Assembly (NCBI GenBank): GCA_043554545.1
Contig: CP121337.1
Location: forward strand, 2,542,001-2,606,000
Direction: 5' to 3'
Length of the DNA stretch: 64,000 nucleotides
DNA from: UBA7330 sp043554545
GTDB taxonomy: Bacteria; Bacteroidota; Bacteroidia; Cytophagales; Cyclobacteriaceae
In this document: positions 1 through 9,350 of the stretch, in pieces
How positions within the stretch are numbered: position 1 is the stretch's first letter
Layout: each line of letters starts with the position of its first letter
Made by a program: the position numbers and the translations under genes
Notes under the pieces: model-generated
What the model was told of the DNA's origin: nothing
Databases searched by the model: none
What the model saw: the letters and a program-made list of their open reading frames with translations, nothing else

Positions 1-1824
1 ACAGACCTGGGAACACTCACCCTGCAGGCTTCATCAGGAAGTGATGAAAATTATAATTTCAATCTTTCTATCAAGGAAGGTAATGCTGACCTTGATATCA
101 CCGGACACTACATACCGGATGAAGTAGCTGCCAGAATGAACCTAAACCTGAACATCAATAAACTTCAGACAAATATATTTGAGCATTTATTTAACGAAGA
201 AATCTCAGAAGCTAAAGGCTATATATCTGGAAATCTTGATATCAGTGGCCTAACCAGCACACCTGAGTATACAGGTCAACTCTATTTTGAAGGTGTTAGT
301 GTCTTCATCAAGCAATTAAACACCCGATATGTTTTGGCTCAAGAAGAGCTCCAAATTGATAATAAAGGGCTGTACTTAACAAATTTTGCTATCCGTGATG
401 CTGACAATAACAAATTCAGATTCGATGGTGAAATCCTTACAGAAGACTTTTCCAATCCTACATTTGACCTGACCATTAAATCCAATGACTTTCAGGCCAT
501 CAATTCTCGTAAAGAGGATAATGAACTTTTCTTTGGGAAAGTAGGCTTAGATGCGGATCTGACTCTGAAAGGTGACTTGAATATCCCTGTCATCAGGGGT
601 ACCGCCGGCATCAGAGAAGATTCTAAACTGACAGTTGTCGTACCTGAGTCCCAGGTGGATCTGGTTGAAAAAGAAGGTATTGTCCTTTTTGTAAACAAGA
701 AAAATCCTGATGAAATCCTAACCAGGAATATTGAAGAAAAATTAAGCACTGCAGCACTTAAAGGATTGGATGTAAACATACAAATGCACATTGGAAAAAA
801 TTCAGTTTTCAAAATAGTGATTGATGAGCGAACGGGTGATAATTTCGAGGTTTCTGGCGTGGGTGATTTCATTGTAGGGCTTGAACCTAATGGGAGAACC
901 ACACTTTCAGGAATTTACAATATTTCTGGCGGGCATTTCGAAGCGAGTCTATACAATCTGGTGAAACGAAGATTTGAAATAGGCCCACAAAGCACGATCA
1001 CCTGGAGTGGTGATCCCTTAAATGCAAAATTAGATATCAGTGCCATCTACAATGTAAAAGCTGCTCCTGCGCCCATCATGGCTACCGGGGTTTCTTCAAG
1101 CAGTGAAAGTGCAGGCAATAAATACCAACAAAAAATTCCTTTTCTGGTCTATCTGAATATTGATGGAACCCTGCTCGAACCAGAAATTAGTTTTAACCTG
1201 GATATCCCTGAGGATCAGCGCGGATCGTTAGGAGGTGATGTCTATTCCCGCGTGCAACAACTCAATAATCAGCAAGAGCAATTGAATAAACAAGTGTTTT
1301 CACTCTTAGTGCTTAGCCGGTTTTTCCCCGCTTCCGGAAGTGATGGAAGCAGTGGTGGGACAGCCGCTATCGCACGCGATAATGTAAACAGTGTGCTCTC
1401 CGGCCAACTCAATAACCTCTCAGATAAAATCGTAGGTAATACCGGACTGGAGCTGGACTTTGGACTTAATAGCTACACTGATTATCAGGGAGAAAGCCCT
1501 GATAATCGTACGGAACTAAATATAAATGCACGAAAACGGCTTTTCAATGATCGTCTGATTGTGCAGGTAGGAAGTGAACTGGATATCGAAGGGAGTGGAA
1601 CCAATACTGAAGAAGGCACACCCATGATTGGGAATGTGAGTCTGGAGTACCTGATAACTGAAAACGGACGGTACAGGTTTCAAGGATTCAGAAAAAATGA
1701 ATATGAAAGCATCATAGATGGGCAACTAATTGTCACAGGATTTGCGCTCATCTTTACCAAGGAATTCAATAACATTTTCAAGCATGCTGCAAAGGAAATA
1801 GAGCAGCAACAGAAAAATGAATAA
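1..1824 (+). CDS. tamB: TamB-family translocation/assembly module, C-terminal part (5' end outside window)
   Basis: The frame is open from base 1, so this is the C-terminal ~607 residues of a longer protein. TamB is an inner-membrane-anchored, beta-rich periplasmic protein that works with an Omp85 partner in moving lipids or proteins to the outer membrane. The visible part has the long amphipathic beta-repeat composition of the DUF490 domain and ends in the usual barrel-like C-terminal segment (RLIVQVGSELDIEG, then YRFQGFRKNEYES). A glutamine/asparagine-rich segment (QLNNQQEQLNKQ) precedes the final domain, as in Bacteroidota homologues. It overlaps the downstream Omp85 gene by 8 bp, which fits translational coupling of a tamB-tamL pair. 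Family assignment is from recognised composition and context, not from a search. Confidence 0.88.
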   Translation, partial: TDLGTLTLQASSGSDENYNFNLSIKEGNADLDITGHYIPDEVAARMNLNLNINKLQTNIFEHLFNEEISEAKGYISGNLDISGLTSTPEYTGQLYFEGVSVFIKQLNTRYVLAQEELQIDNKGLYLTNFAIRDADNNKFRFDGEILTEDFSNPTFDLTIKSNDFQAINSRKEDNELFFGKVGLDADLTLKGDLNIPVIRGTAGIREDSKLTVVVPESQVDLVEKEGIVLFVNKKNPDEILTRNIEEKLSTAALKGLDVNIQMHIGKNSVFKIVIDERTGDNFEVSGVGDFIVGLEPNGRTTLSGIYNISGGHFEASLYNLVKRRFEIGPQSTITWSGDPLNAKLDISAIYNVKAAPAPIMATGVSSSSESAGNKYQQKIPFLVYLNIDGTLLEPEISFNLDIPEDQRGSLGGDVYSRVQQLNNQQEQLNKQVFSLLVLSRFFPASGSDGSSGGTAAIARDNVNSVLSGQLNNLSDKIVGNTGLELDFGLNSYTDYQGESPDNRTELNINARKRLFNDRLIVQVGSELDIEGSGTNTEEGTPMIGNVSLEYLITENGRYRFQGFRKNEYESIIDGQLIVTGFALIFTKEFNNIFKHAAKEIEQQQKNE

Positions 1825-4084
1825 CGCACAAATTAAGTATTATATAATAAACTTCCTCATCCTTTTGCTGATGGCTGTTTCTGCGTGTAGTGTAACCAAA
1901 TACATTCCAGAAAATGAAGTGCTATATCAAGGGGCAGACGTAAAAATGGTCGTTGCTGAGAAAATAGCTGACAAATCGGAGATTAACCAGGAGATTGAAA
2001 GCATTCTCTATCCAAAACCAAATTCAAAAATACTGGGGCTGCGGCTGCCTTTACTCGTGCATTATAAGGCCAGGCATGGTAAAATAGGTTTTATCAATAA
2101 GTTTTTGAATAAGAAAATAGGGGAAGAACCCGTATACATGTCTGACGTAGATGTCACAAAAACAGAAGACCTAATTGCCAATAGACTTGAAAATCATGGC
2201 TTTTTCCGTAGCAAGGTAAGCTCCACACTCCGTTTGAAGAAAAAATATGGCCATGTGTCCTATTCAGCAGAAGTCACTACACCCTACCACTTGAAGCAAT
2301 ATGAACTCGACGCCAGTGGATTAAAGATTCTTGAGGATATACATCTATCCATGGAAAAAACCCTGATCAAGCCAGGCAGCAGATTTGACCTGGGCTTACT
2401 CAAGGCAGAAAGAGAACGAATTGATGAATATCTAAAGTCTATGGGTTATTACAATTTTAATCCTGATTTTCTTCTATTCGAAGCAGATACCAATCAATAC
2501 GCAAATAAGCAATTAGACCTCTATCTCCGGCTCAAAAATGAAGTCCCCCAAAAATCTCTGGTGCCCTACCGCATCGAATCTATTCAAGTCTTTCCCAATT
2601 ATGCATTGGACAACAAACCAGAAAGCCAGGATACCGTAACTATTAGTTCCATTGAATACATACAAGATGGCCGCTTCTTTAAACCAGAACTCCTAACTAC
2701 TTATCTCCTACTGAAGGAGAATGACCGATATGATCCATCAAAATCTAAACTCACCAGTCAGCGGTTTTCATCCATTGGAACCTATAAATTTGTAAACATC
2801 CGTCATGAGGAAAAAAGCCAGATCAGCGCTTCAGATAGTATCGGCCTGTTGGAAACCACCATATATCTATCCCCGCTTAACAAACGCGCTGTTCGTGCCG
2901 AACTACAGACGGTGGTCAAATCAAATAATTTTGCTGGCCCGGCATTTCAGATTACCTATAGTAACAGAAATCTATTTCGTGGGGGTGAACTTCTGCACAT
3001 TGGCGCTAAAATAGGTTACGAAACACAACTTACTGGTGGAAAAAACTCTAGGCTTAGCAGTACACAGTACGGTCTTAACACCGAATTAATTTTTCCCCGA
3101 CTGATTCCCTTTGGCCTTATAAAAAAATTCAGATACGGTGTGCCAAAGACCAAAATTTCATTAGGTATGGAATACCTCAACAGAAGCCAGCTGTACACCC
3201 TAAGGACATTAAGCAGTATTTTCGGTTATTCATGGAGGGCTTCAAGATATATTTATCACGAACTTAACCCCATCAGTCTCAATCTGGTAAACCTCTCAAA
3301 TACCACTGCAGCATTTGATCAAATACTGAATGAAAATCCTTTTTTGGCAAGCAGTTTCAATCAGCAGTTCATTGGCGGCCTTACGTACAACTTTACCTAT
3401 AATGAGCTAAGCAACAAACGTATTAAAAACCCCGTTTTCTTTACCACTAACCTCGACATTGCCGGCAATGCACTCAACCTGGTCTCGAGCAATACCGATG
3501 AAACCGGCAAAAAGACTTTTATTGGATTGGAATTTACCCAATATGCCAAAGCGGACATCGATCTTCGGTTACATTTCACATTGGGAAGAGACCATAAAAT
3601 CATCTCCCGGTTATTTGCAGGACTAGGGATCGCCTATGGAAATTCTGATGCCCTCCCCTTTTCGAAGCAATTCTATGCAGGAGGTCCTTACAGCGTTCGC
3701 GCTTTTCAAATACGTACCCTCGGTCCAGGCACTTACGTTCCTGAAATCAATGATTCAGGATCCTTTTTCGATCAGACAGGCGACATTCGATTGGAAGGAA
3801 ACCTGGAGTACCGTTTCCCCATTTATAGCATTTTAAAGGGGGCGCTCTTTTTAGATGCTGGAAATGTATGGCTTCGCCAGGAAAACGATGCACTCCCCGG
3901 TGGTGCCTTTTCCTCCAACTTTCTCAACGAACTGGGGGTGGGTACAGGCTTTGGCTTAAGGGTAGACATTCAAAATTTTGTGATTCGTGGAGACCTGGCA
4001 GCCCCACTCTCCAGGCCGTCTGGGTTATTTGATTTTGAAGTAAAGCAACCTATCTTCAATTTTGCGATTGGGTATCCTTTCTAA
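1817..4084 (+). CDS. tamL: TamL: Omp85/BamA-TamA family outer membrane lipoprotein
   Basis: A 755-residue Omp85-family protein. The N-terminus is a lipoprotein signal with lipobox cysteine C24 (AVSAC), which is characteristic of TamL, the Bacteroidota lipoprotein variant of TamA. Residues ~30-360 match POTRA-like repeats (ENRLENHGFFRSKV region). Residues ~360-755 are the beta-barrel, with the typical FYAGGPYSVRAFQIRTLGPG lid-loop motif and a C-terminal aromatic residue (FAIGYPF). It should insert in the outer membrane and partner with TamB, whose gene overlaps the start by 8 bp. The last 77 codons plus the 3' flank are duplicated just downstream. Confidence 0.92.
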   Translation: MNNAQIKYYIINFLILLLMAVSACSVTKYIPENEVLYQGADVKMVVAEKIADKSEINQEIESILYPKPNSKILGLRLPLLVHYKARHGKIGFINKFLNKKIGEEPVYMSDVDVTKTEDLIANRLENHGFFRSKVSSTLRLKKKYGHVSYSAEVTTPYHLKQYELDASGLKILEDIHLSMEKTLIKPGSRFDLGLLKAERERIDEYLKSMGYYNFNPDFLLFEADTNQYANKQLDLYLRLKNEVPQKSLVPYRIESIQVFPNYALDNKPESQDTVTISSIEYIQDGRFFKPELLTTYLLLKENDRYDPSKSKLTSQRFSSIGTYKFVNIRHEEKSQISASDSIGLLETTIYLSPLNKRAVRAELQTVVKSNNFAGPAFQITYSNRNLFRGGELLHIGAKIGYETQLTGGKNSRLSSTQYGLNTELIFPRLIPFGLIKKFRYGVPKTKISLGMEYLNRSQLYTLRTLSSIFGYSWRASRYIYHELNPISLNLVNLSNTTAAFDQILNENPFLASSFNQQFIGGLTYNFTYNELSNKRIKNPVFFTTNLDIAGNALNLVSSNTDETGKKTFIGLEFTQYAKADIDLRLHFTLGRDHKIISRLFAGLGIAYGNSDALPFSKQFYAGGPYSVRAFQIRTLGPGTYVPEINDSGSFFDQTGDIRLEGNLEYRFPIYSILKGALFLDAGNVWLRQENDALPGGAFSSNFLNELGVGTGFGLRVDIQNFVIRGDLAAPLSRPSGLFDFEVKQPIFNFAIGYPF

Positions 4085-4266
4085 GGAAATAACTAACAAT
4101 CCTTCTTCAACTCACCCCCCCATCTTTACCCATTGTCAGATGGAAGCATCCGACAAAACGCGTAATTGCTTTTTCATCAACTCACCCCCATTTTAATTTT
4201 CCAGTACATAACATGTATTACTTACCCTTCTCTTTGAAAGAGAGGGGGGTAAGGATGAGTTCCACT
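3854..4266 (+). repeat. Direct repeat, copy 1 (tamL 3' end plus flank)
   Basis: 413-bp unit starting inside tamL (GATGCTGGAAATG) and ending at GAGTTCCACT. It is repeated 452 bp further on with 6 differences that I can count by eye (about 98.5% identity). It contains the last 77 tamL codons, the stop, and a palindromic flank. Confidence 0.93.
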
Positions 4267-4272
4267 TTAGTT

Positions 4273-4296
4273 GTGTCGGATGCTTCCATCCGACAC
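4273..4296. repeat. Perfect palindrome, TGTCGGATG family
   Basis: GTGTCGGATG and CATCCGACAC form a perfect 10-bp stem around the loop CTTC. Near-identical hairpins, with one mismatch (TGTCAGATG-GAAG-CATCCGACA), occur at 4134-4155 and 4586-4607 in the two duplicate copies. A decayed relative lies near 45817. This looks like a dispersed REP-type palindrome. Confidence 0.75.
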
Positions 4297-4305
4297 CGCC
4301 GATAT

Positions 4306-4536
4306 GATGCTGGAAATGTATGGCTTCGCCAGGAAAACGATGCACTCCCCGGTGGTGCCTTTTCCTCCAACTTTCTCAACGAACTGGGGGTGGGTACAGG
4401 CTTTGGCTTAAGGGTAGACATTCAAAATTTTGTGATTCGTGGAGACCTGGCAGCCCCACTCCCCAGGCCGTCTGGGTTATTTGATTTTGAAGTAAAGCAA
4501 CCTATCTTCAATTTTGCGATTGGGTATCCTTTCTAA
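4306..4536 (+). pseudogene. Truncated duplicate of the tamL C-terminus
   Basis: This stretch encodes the last 77 residues of TamL again (from DAGNVWLRQENDALPGG to FAIGYPF), with one amino-acid change (PLSRP to PLPRP). An ATG at 4213 opens a 107-codon frame through it, but the first ~31 codons derive from the non-coding flank of copy 1. There is no signal peptide, no POTRA region and only a few barrel strands. It is a duplication by-product, not a functional Omp85. It could still be translated, since the frame is intact. Confidence 0.85.
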
Positions 4537-4718
4537 GGAAATAACTAACAATCCTTCTTCAACTCACCCCCCCATCTTTACCCATTGTCAGATGGAAGCA
4601 TCCGACAAAACGCGTAATTGCTCTTTCTTCAACTCACCCCCATTTTAATTTTCCAGTAAATAACATGTATTACTTACCCCTCTCTTTGAAAGAGCGGGGG
4701 GTAAGGATGAGTTCCACT
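4306..4718 (+). repeat. Direct repeat, copy 2
   Basis: Second copy of the 413-bp unit, separated from copy 1 by 39 bp that hold a perfect 10-bp-stem palindrome. It ends 25 bp before the mnmE start, so mnmE's promoter region lies wholly or partly in duplicated DNA. Confidence 0.93.
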
Positions 4719-4743
4719 CAACATAATATTCTACTTTTGCCTC

Positions 4744-6105
4744 ATGAATACTGAAGACACCATCGTTGCCATTGCGACACCACCAGGAATTGGTGCGATA
4801 GGGATAGTCCGACTATCAGGTCAAGACGCTATTCCCATTACCGGAAAAGTGTTCAAAGGTAAAGACCTCTCCAAAGTTAAAAGTCACACGCTACATTATG
4901 GCTCCATTATAGATGGTGATCAAGTGCTGGATGAAGTGGTCGTTTCAGTCTTTAAGGGGCCTCAATCCTACACCAAAGAAGATGTGATTGAAATATCCTG
5001 TCATGGTAGCCCCTATATCCTTCAGCAAGTCATCAAATTGTTGATGAGAACGGGTGCCCGCCTGGCAAAACCAGGCGAATACACCCTCAGAGCCTTCATC
5101 AACGGCCGTTTTGATCTGGCACAGGCTGAGGCCGTAGCTGACCTGATTGCCTCCGAAAATGAATCCATGCACCGGGCAGCTATGAGTCAGATGCGGGGAG
5201 GTTTCTCAGGAGAGATCAAAGCATTGAGGGAAGAACTGGTTCATTTTGCTTCGATGATCGAATTGGAGCTAGATTTTTCTGAAGAAGATGTTGAGTTTGC
5301 CAGCCGGGAAGAATTGAAAAACCTGATTCAGATCATCCAGGTATTGATCCGTAAGTTGACGGAAAGCTTTAGCCTGGGAAACGCCATAAAGAATGGTATC
5401 CCAACGGTGATTGCCGGAAAGCCTAACGCAGGCAAGTCAACGCTCCTGAATGCTTTCCTGAATGAAGAAAAAGCCATTGTTTCGGACATACCCGGGACCA
5501 CCCGGGACATCATCGAAGATTATATCCATATTGATGGAATCGGTTTCCGTTTCATTGATACGGCAGGAATCCGGACGACTGAGGACAAGGTGGAAGCTAT
5601 CGGCGTAGAGCGTGCTCATGCCAAGATGAAGGAAGCTTCCGTGATCATTTACCTGATTGACCTGGCCAATGATACACCCCATGAGGTACAGCAACAACTC
5701 GAATTTTTAGAAGACCTGGGCGTCCCCTACCTGTTGATCGGTAATAAATCAGATCAGCCCAACAAGAAAGTAATCACTGCACTGGCCGGAACAGATTACA
5801 TCCCATTGGCAGCACACAGGAAAGAAAACCTGGAAGCTGTAAAAACCGCCTTGAAGGAAAAAGTATCCCTGGAAGATTTTAAGACTGGAAACACCATTGT
5901 GACCAACCTCCGCCACTTCGAAAGCCTGATAGAAACCAATCAAGCCCTCAATAAAGTCCTGGAAGGCATCGATGGTCAGGTAACCAATGACTTTGTGGCC
6001 ATGGATATCCGTTATGCCCTGCATCACCTGGGGGAAATCACTGGTGAGATCACGACAGATGATCTGCTCGATAATATATTCAGTAAGTTCTGTATCGGGA
6101 AGTAA
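4744..6105 (+). CDS. mnmE: tRNA modification GTPase MnmE (TrmE)
   Basis: A 453-residue MnmE, the GTPase that with MnmG places the (carboxy)methylaminomethyl group on U34 of certain tRNAs. The N-terminal tetrahydrofolate-binding domain (~1-120) is followed by a helical domain with an inserted G domain: GKPNAGKS at ~225-232, DIPGTTRD ~248-255, DTAG ~272-275, NKSD ~336. It ends in the family's C-terminal FCIGK, whose cysteine is needed for modification. Length and motifs are normal. The last 15 bp are the attachment site of the downstream genomic island. The tail still reads FCIGK-stop, so integration has left the protein intact. Confidence 0.97.
   Translation: MNTEDTIVAIATPPGIGAIGIVRLSGQDAIPITGKVFKGKDLSKVKSHTLHYGSIIDGDQVLDEVVVSVFKGPQSYTKEDVIEISCHGSPYILQQVIKLLMRTGARLAKPGEYTLRAFINGRFDLAQAEAVADLIASENESMHRAAMSQMRGGFSGEIKALREELVHFASMIELELDFSEEDVEFASREELKNLIQIIQVLIRKLTESFSLGNAIKNGIPTVIAGKPNAGKSTLLNAFLNEEKAIVSDIPGTTRDIIEDYIHIDGIGFRFIDTAGIRTTEDKVEAIGVERAHAKMKEASVIIYLIDLANDTPHEVQQQLEFLEDLGVPYLLIGNKSDQPNKKVITALAGTDYIPLAAHRKENLEAVKTALKEKVSLEDFKTGNTIVTNLRHFESLIETNQALNKVLEGIDGQVTNDFVAMDIRYALHHLGEITGEITTDDLLDNIFSKFCIGK
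6091..6105 (+). other. attL core of the mnmE genomic island
   Basis: TGTATCGGGAAGTAA, the last codons and stop of mnmE, is repeated with one change (TGTATCGGGAAATAA) at 38758-38772. A tyrosine recombinase gene follows immediately. The 3' end of mnmE (trmE/thdF) is the known target of SGI1-type elements. Confidence 0.85.
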
Positions 6106-6204
6106 GTACCTTTCCTTTGTTTAGCTAATCTTTTCCTATTATACCTCAAACACACTTTTTCTTTCCTATTCTACCACTTTGTTAACCTTTATTTGACTAA
6201 TTTC

Positions 6205-6250
6205 TGTTGCTAATTTGTTGCTAATTACTATTTGACTCAATTAGCAACAA
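6205..6250. promoter_or_regulatory. Left-end integrase arm-type repeats
   Basis: TGTTGCTAATTTGTTGCTA at 6205-6223 contains two TTGCTAATT-type repeats, followed by an inverted TTAGCAACAA at 6241-6250. The same 19-bp string recurs exactly at 38698-38716 beside attR. This placement fits arm sites bound by the integrase. The rest of 6106-6353 is AT-rich and without another clear feature. Confidence 0.65.
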
Positions 6251-6353
6251 TTTTTTAGGACACTAGGGAGAAACTATGATACATCCTGATACATAGGGAT
6301 ACATACAGATACAACCTGATACAATAAAGAAGGGTGAAATTATTAAAGGCAAA

Positions 6354-6704
6354 ATGAGTAGCAATATTCGCATACCTAAGATCTGCAACCATTGTGGTAA
6401 TGAATTTATTGCTAAGACTACAGTCACTAAGTTCTGCAGCCTGAACTGTGCAAGAAAGGCCTATAAGAAGACTAAGAAACAAGAGAAAGCAAACCAGGTT
6501 GGAACAATTGATGAGCAGAAGTTCCAGCACAAGTCCCAATCAATAAATGGCAAAGAATTTCTTACAATCACAGATACATGCTATCTTCTGGGCGCAAGTC
6601 GAATGACCATATACCGTCAGATCAAGAACGGGACCATTAAGGTAACTAAGCTTGGGAGAAGAGTGATTATCAGGAGAGCTGATATCGAAAACCTGTTCAA
6701 TTAA
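6354..6704 (+). CDS. Zinc-finger/HTH protein, likely excisionase or integrase accessory factor
   Basis: 116 residues. The N-terminus has a treble-clef-like cysteine set (CNHCGNEF then FCSLNCARKAY, residues ~11-38). Residues ~60-116 are a MerR/excisionase-type helix-turn-helix (LGASRMTIYRQIKNGTIK, then GRRVIIRRADIENLF). It sits between the attL arm repeats and the recombinase gene, with which it overlaps by 1 bp (TAATG), so the two are probably co-translated. A role in directing integration or excision is inferred from domain and position. Confidence 0.75.
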   Translation: MSSNIRIPKICNHCGNEFIAKTTVTKFCSLNCARKAYKKTKKQEKANQVGTIDEQKFQHKSQSINGKEFLTITDTCYLLGASRMTIYRQIKNGTIKVTKLGRRVIIRRADIENLFN

Positions 6705-7792
6705 TGAAAGTTACCTTAAGGCAAAGAAACCAGGGGGGTAAAACAAGCCTCTACCTTGACTTCTATGATAATGGCAAGAGACAACTGGAGTATCTCAAAT
6801 TATACATCCACCCTCGTCCTAAAAGTCAATTTGAAAAGCAGCACAACAAAGAAACGTTATTGCTGGCAAAATCTATAGAGGCACAGAAGCAGCTTGAAAT
6901 TCAAAGTGGTCACTATGGGTTCCATAACAGGGAAAAGCTTAATGGGAGCTTCTATACTTACCTGGAAGGATTAAAGAAGAATCGAAAAAACAGTCCAGGA
7001 AATTATGGGAATTGGAACAGTATGATTAAGCACCTCAAGGAATTCCACGAACATGATATCCTATTCAAAGATATTGATAGGCAGTTTGTTATTTCATTTA
7101 GAGAATACCTGGACAAGGAAGCCATTGTAAGTTTGGACAAGGGTTTGTCCCAGAATTCCAAGTATTCTTACTTTGGAAAATTTAAGAGTGCACTCAAGCA
7201 GTTAGTTAAAGATGGTATCCTGAATTCGAATCCATCTATTGGTGTAGATGGTTTTAAGCAAGGTGAGACTGAAAGACAATTCTTATCCATTGAGGAGGTT
7301 CGCTCTCTGCTTCATACGGACTGTGAGTTCCCTTTATTAAAGAATGCATTCTTATTTTCTTGTCTCACAGGTCTACGTTGGTCTGACATCGAGAAGCTTA
7401 CCTGGAGTGAAGTGCAGCATTCAGAAGAAATGGGATATTTCATCAGATTCAGGCAGAAGAAGACCAAAGGAATAGAAACCCTTCCTATCTCAGAGCAGGC
7501 CTTTGGACTACTGAATGAAAGACAGGAAGCTACCAACAAGGTATTTGAAGGAATAAGGTATTCAGCCTGGCATAATCTTAAGTTACAGAAATGGTTGATC
7601 AAGGCAGGGATTAATAGATCTGTTACCTTCCATAGTGCCCGGCACACCTATGCAACACTACAGTTGTTGTCCGGGACTGACATATATACCGTGTCTAAGC
7701 TATTGGGACATAAGGACCTTAAGACCACCCAGATCTATGCCAAAGTGGTAGATAAACTAAAAACTGATGCCGCAGGAAGAATCAAATTGTAA
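6704..7792 (+). CDS. int: Tyrosine-type site-specific recombinase (island integrase)
   Basis: 362 residues. An N-terminal Arm/SAM-like DNA-binding part (~1-190) is followed by the catalytic domain. All active-site residues are visible: R225 (TGLRWSD), K252/K253, H310 and R313 (HSARHTYA), H336 (LLGHKD) and the nucleophile Y345 (TTQIYAKV). It should catalyse recombination between the mnmE 3' end and the element's attP. The gene lies directly inside attL, as expected for an integrated element. It appears intact, so the island may still be mobile. Confidence 0.93.
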   Translation: MKVTLRQRNQGGKTSLYLDFYDNGKRQLEYLKLYIHPRPKSQFEKQHNKETLLLAKSIEAQKQLEIQSGHYGFHNREKLNGSFYTYLEGLKKNRKNSPGNYGNWNSMIKHLKEFHEHDILFKDIDRQFVISFREYLDKEAIVSLDKGLSQNSKYSYFGKFKSALKQLVKDGILNSNPSIGVDGFKQGETERQFLSIEEVRSLLHTDCEFPLLKNAFLFSCLTGLRWSDIEKLTWSEVQHSEEMGYFIRFRQKKTKGIETLPISEQAFGLLNERQEATNKVFEGIRYSAWHNLKLQKWLIKAGINRSVTFHSARHTYATLQLLSGTDIYTVSKLLGHKDLKTTQIYAKVVDKLKTDAAGRIKL

Positions 7793-7798
7793 GGACCG

Positions 7799-8857
7799 AT
7801 GTATTTAAATGTTTTCAGGGATATTCTTTTCGGTGTACTCCAGCCATTTAACCCTAATCTTGGTGATGATAATTATTACCGAGATTTACTCAAGACTACT
7901 TTTAGTTATGATCCTATTGCTGGGATATGCAATGAAGAGATCAAATCAAAAATCCAATATTTATATGATACAAATCCTATGTTTATAAAAAGGGGAAATC
8001 AATTCTCCACTTTTTGGTTAAATATAGACGGAACTGCTAGACCCTTGGACGATAGTATATTATTAAATGTTAATGATAAAATTCCCACGCATTATAATAA
8101 CAGGACCAAATACTATTATTACCTTATTGCAAGTCAGGACCCTGAAATTCTTTATGATTTAGATCAAACATTAGCCATGGATGGCAATAAACACTTTGAC
8201 TCAATAATTGTAAACCTAGTATCTCAAATCAATTACCTTATTGGTGAAAGCACTTCTAAGCGGTTTCACTTAATAAAAAATGGGCTAAGTAAGTCAGTCA
8301 CAGACTTTCTTAATGAGGAAGATAAAGAAAGCTTATATGATGATTGCATATACATCTATCATTGTGTTACTGCATGTTTAAAGGAAATAAATGCTAAGAT
8401 CATTAAAGCATATAAAATATCTCCTACTGAACAATTTAAAAAGCATGAAGAGCTTCCAAAGAAGCAAAACACTTATTTTCCTAGTAGTAACTATATGTCC
8501 TACAGTTCCAACTATTTTGATAAAAACCCTTCACTATTTACAAGCATGTATAAAAAACTTAAGCATGAAGGTTTTATACATAATGACACAAAAGTTTCAA
8601 GTTTCAAAAAGCTTTTCAGTGGAAATCCAATTATTGATAAAGTGAACTGGGTGAAGGATAAAAATAAATTAACATATTTAATCAGTCATTTAATGTCAAA
8701 AGGAATAATTGAAGATTCTAAGCAAAACCATTGGAAAATAACCTCGTTGTGCTTTCTCCTAAACGGGAAACAGATTGATTTTAGAAAGTTAAGAGGTCAA
8801 GAAGTTCCAGCTGAATCAACAAAAAAGGTGATTGATGAATTAATTCCCAAGCCATAA
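7799..8857 (+). CDS. Unknown island protein downstream of the integrase
   Basis: 352 residues, not recognised. Asn/Lys/Tyr-rich and soluble, with no signal peptide or membrane segment. The C-terminal ~90 residues (KLFSGNPIIDKVNWVKDKNK ... NHWKITSLCFL) look like a compact mixed fold. I recall similar tails in other Bacteroidota mobile elements, without an assigned function. It starts 6 bp after the integrase stop and is probably in the same operon, so an element-maintenance role is more likely than cargo. This is inference from position only. Confidence 0.6.
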   Translation: MYLNVFRDILFGVLQPFNPNLGDDNYYRDLLKTTFSYDPIAGICNEEIKSKIQYLYDTNPMFIKRGNQFSTFWLNIDGTARPLDDSILLNVNDKIPTHYNNRTKYYYYLIASQDPEILYDLDQTLAMDGNKHFDSIIVNLVSQINYLIGESTSKRFHLIKNGLSKSVTDFLNEEDKESLYDDCIYIYHCVTACLKEINAKIIKAYKISPTEQFKKHEELPKKQNTYFPSSNYMSYSSNYFDKNPSLFTSMYKKLKHEGFIHNDTKVSSFKKLFSGNPIIDKVNWVKDKNKLTYLISHLMSKGIIEDSKQNHWKITSLCFLLNGKQIDFRKLRGQEVPAESTKKVIDELIPKP

Positions 8858-9035
8858 TGCTATCTACACTATGCATCTAACTTAGTCTTTACACCCAGTT
8901 CTAAACTCTGCTTTTTCCTAAATCTTCTACCTCAATTTACCAGACTTAATTTAGACTCACTCTACACTCTACACCTTACTCTACACCTCAATTTGAGATA
9001 GCATTCCTGGTTAATCGACCCCTAGTTTTGTCAGC

Positions 9036-9350
9036 ATGATTTCTAATAAAATTATCGAGCAGAGGCTTCAGAAGTCGCTCCTCGAAACCTTGAGAATCAA
9101 TAAAGAAGTATTGAGTTTTCAAGAGGCAGCAAAGCACATAGGGTGCTCTAAATCACATCTCTATAAAATTACGAGCACCAACCGGATAGCATTTTATAAA
9201 CCCGGCGGAAAGAAAATCTATTTCAAAAGAACTGAAATAGATAGCTGGTTACTGCAAAACCGGATTCCAACAATCGAGGAGATAAAATCGACGGCCTCAA
9301 ATTATCAAATGAACAAAAACAAAATTAAAGCAAGACCATGGACCAATTAA
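9036..9350 (+). CDS. Helix-turn-helix (excisionase-like) DNA-binding protein
   Basis: 104 residues. Residues ~25-75 form a MerR/Xis-type winged helix: LSFQEAAKHIGCSKSHLYKI, then an IAFYKPGGKKIYFKRTEID wing. Such small HTH proteins usually sit before the replication/mobilisation genes of Bacteroidota elements. The 3' end overlaps the DUF3987 gene by 13 bp, implying coupling. The 178-bp gap before it holds only a polypyrimidine-rich stretch (repeated CTCTACAC). Confidence 0.78.
   Translation: MISNKIIEQRLQKSLLETLRINKEVLSFQEAAKHIGCSKSHLYKITSTNRIAFYKPGGKKIYFKRTEIDSWLLQNRIPTIEEIKSTASNYQMNKNKIKARPWTN

Noticed and set aside
492..902. Long antisense frames inside tamB (and similar frames inside other large genes)
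   Set aside because: They mirror strongly coding sequence on the other strand and have no start context or family resemblance.
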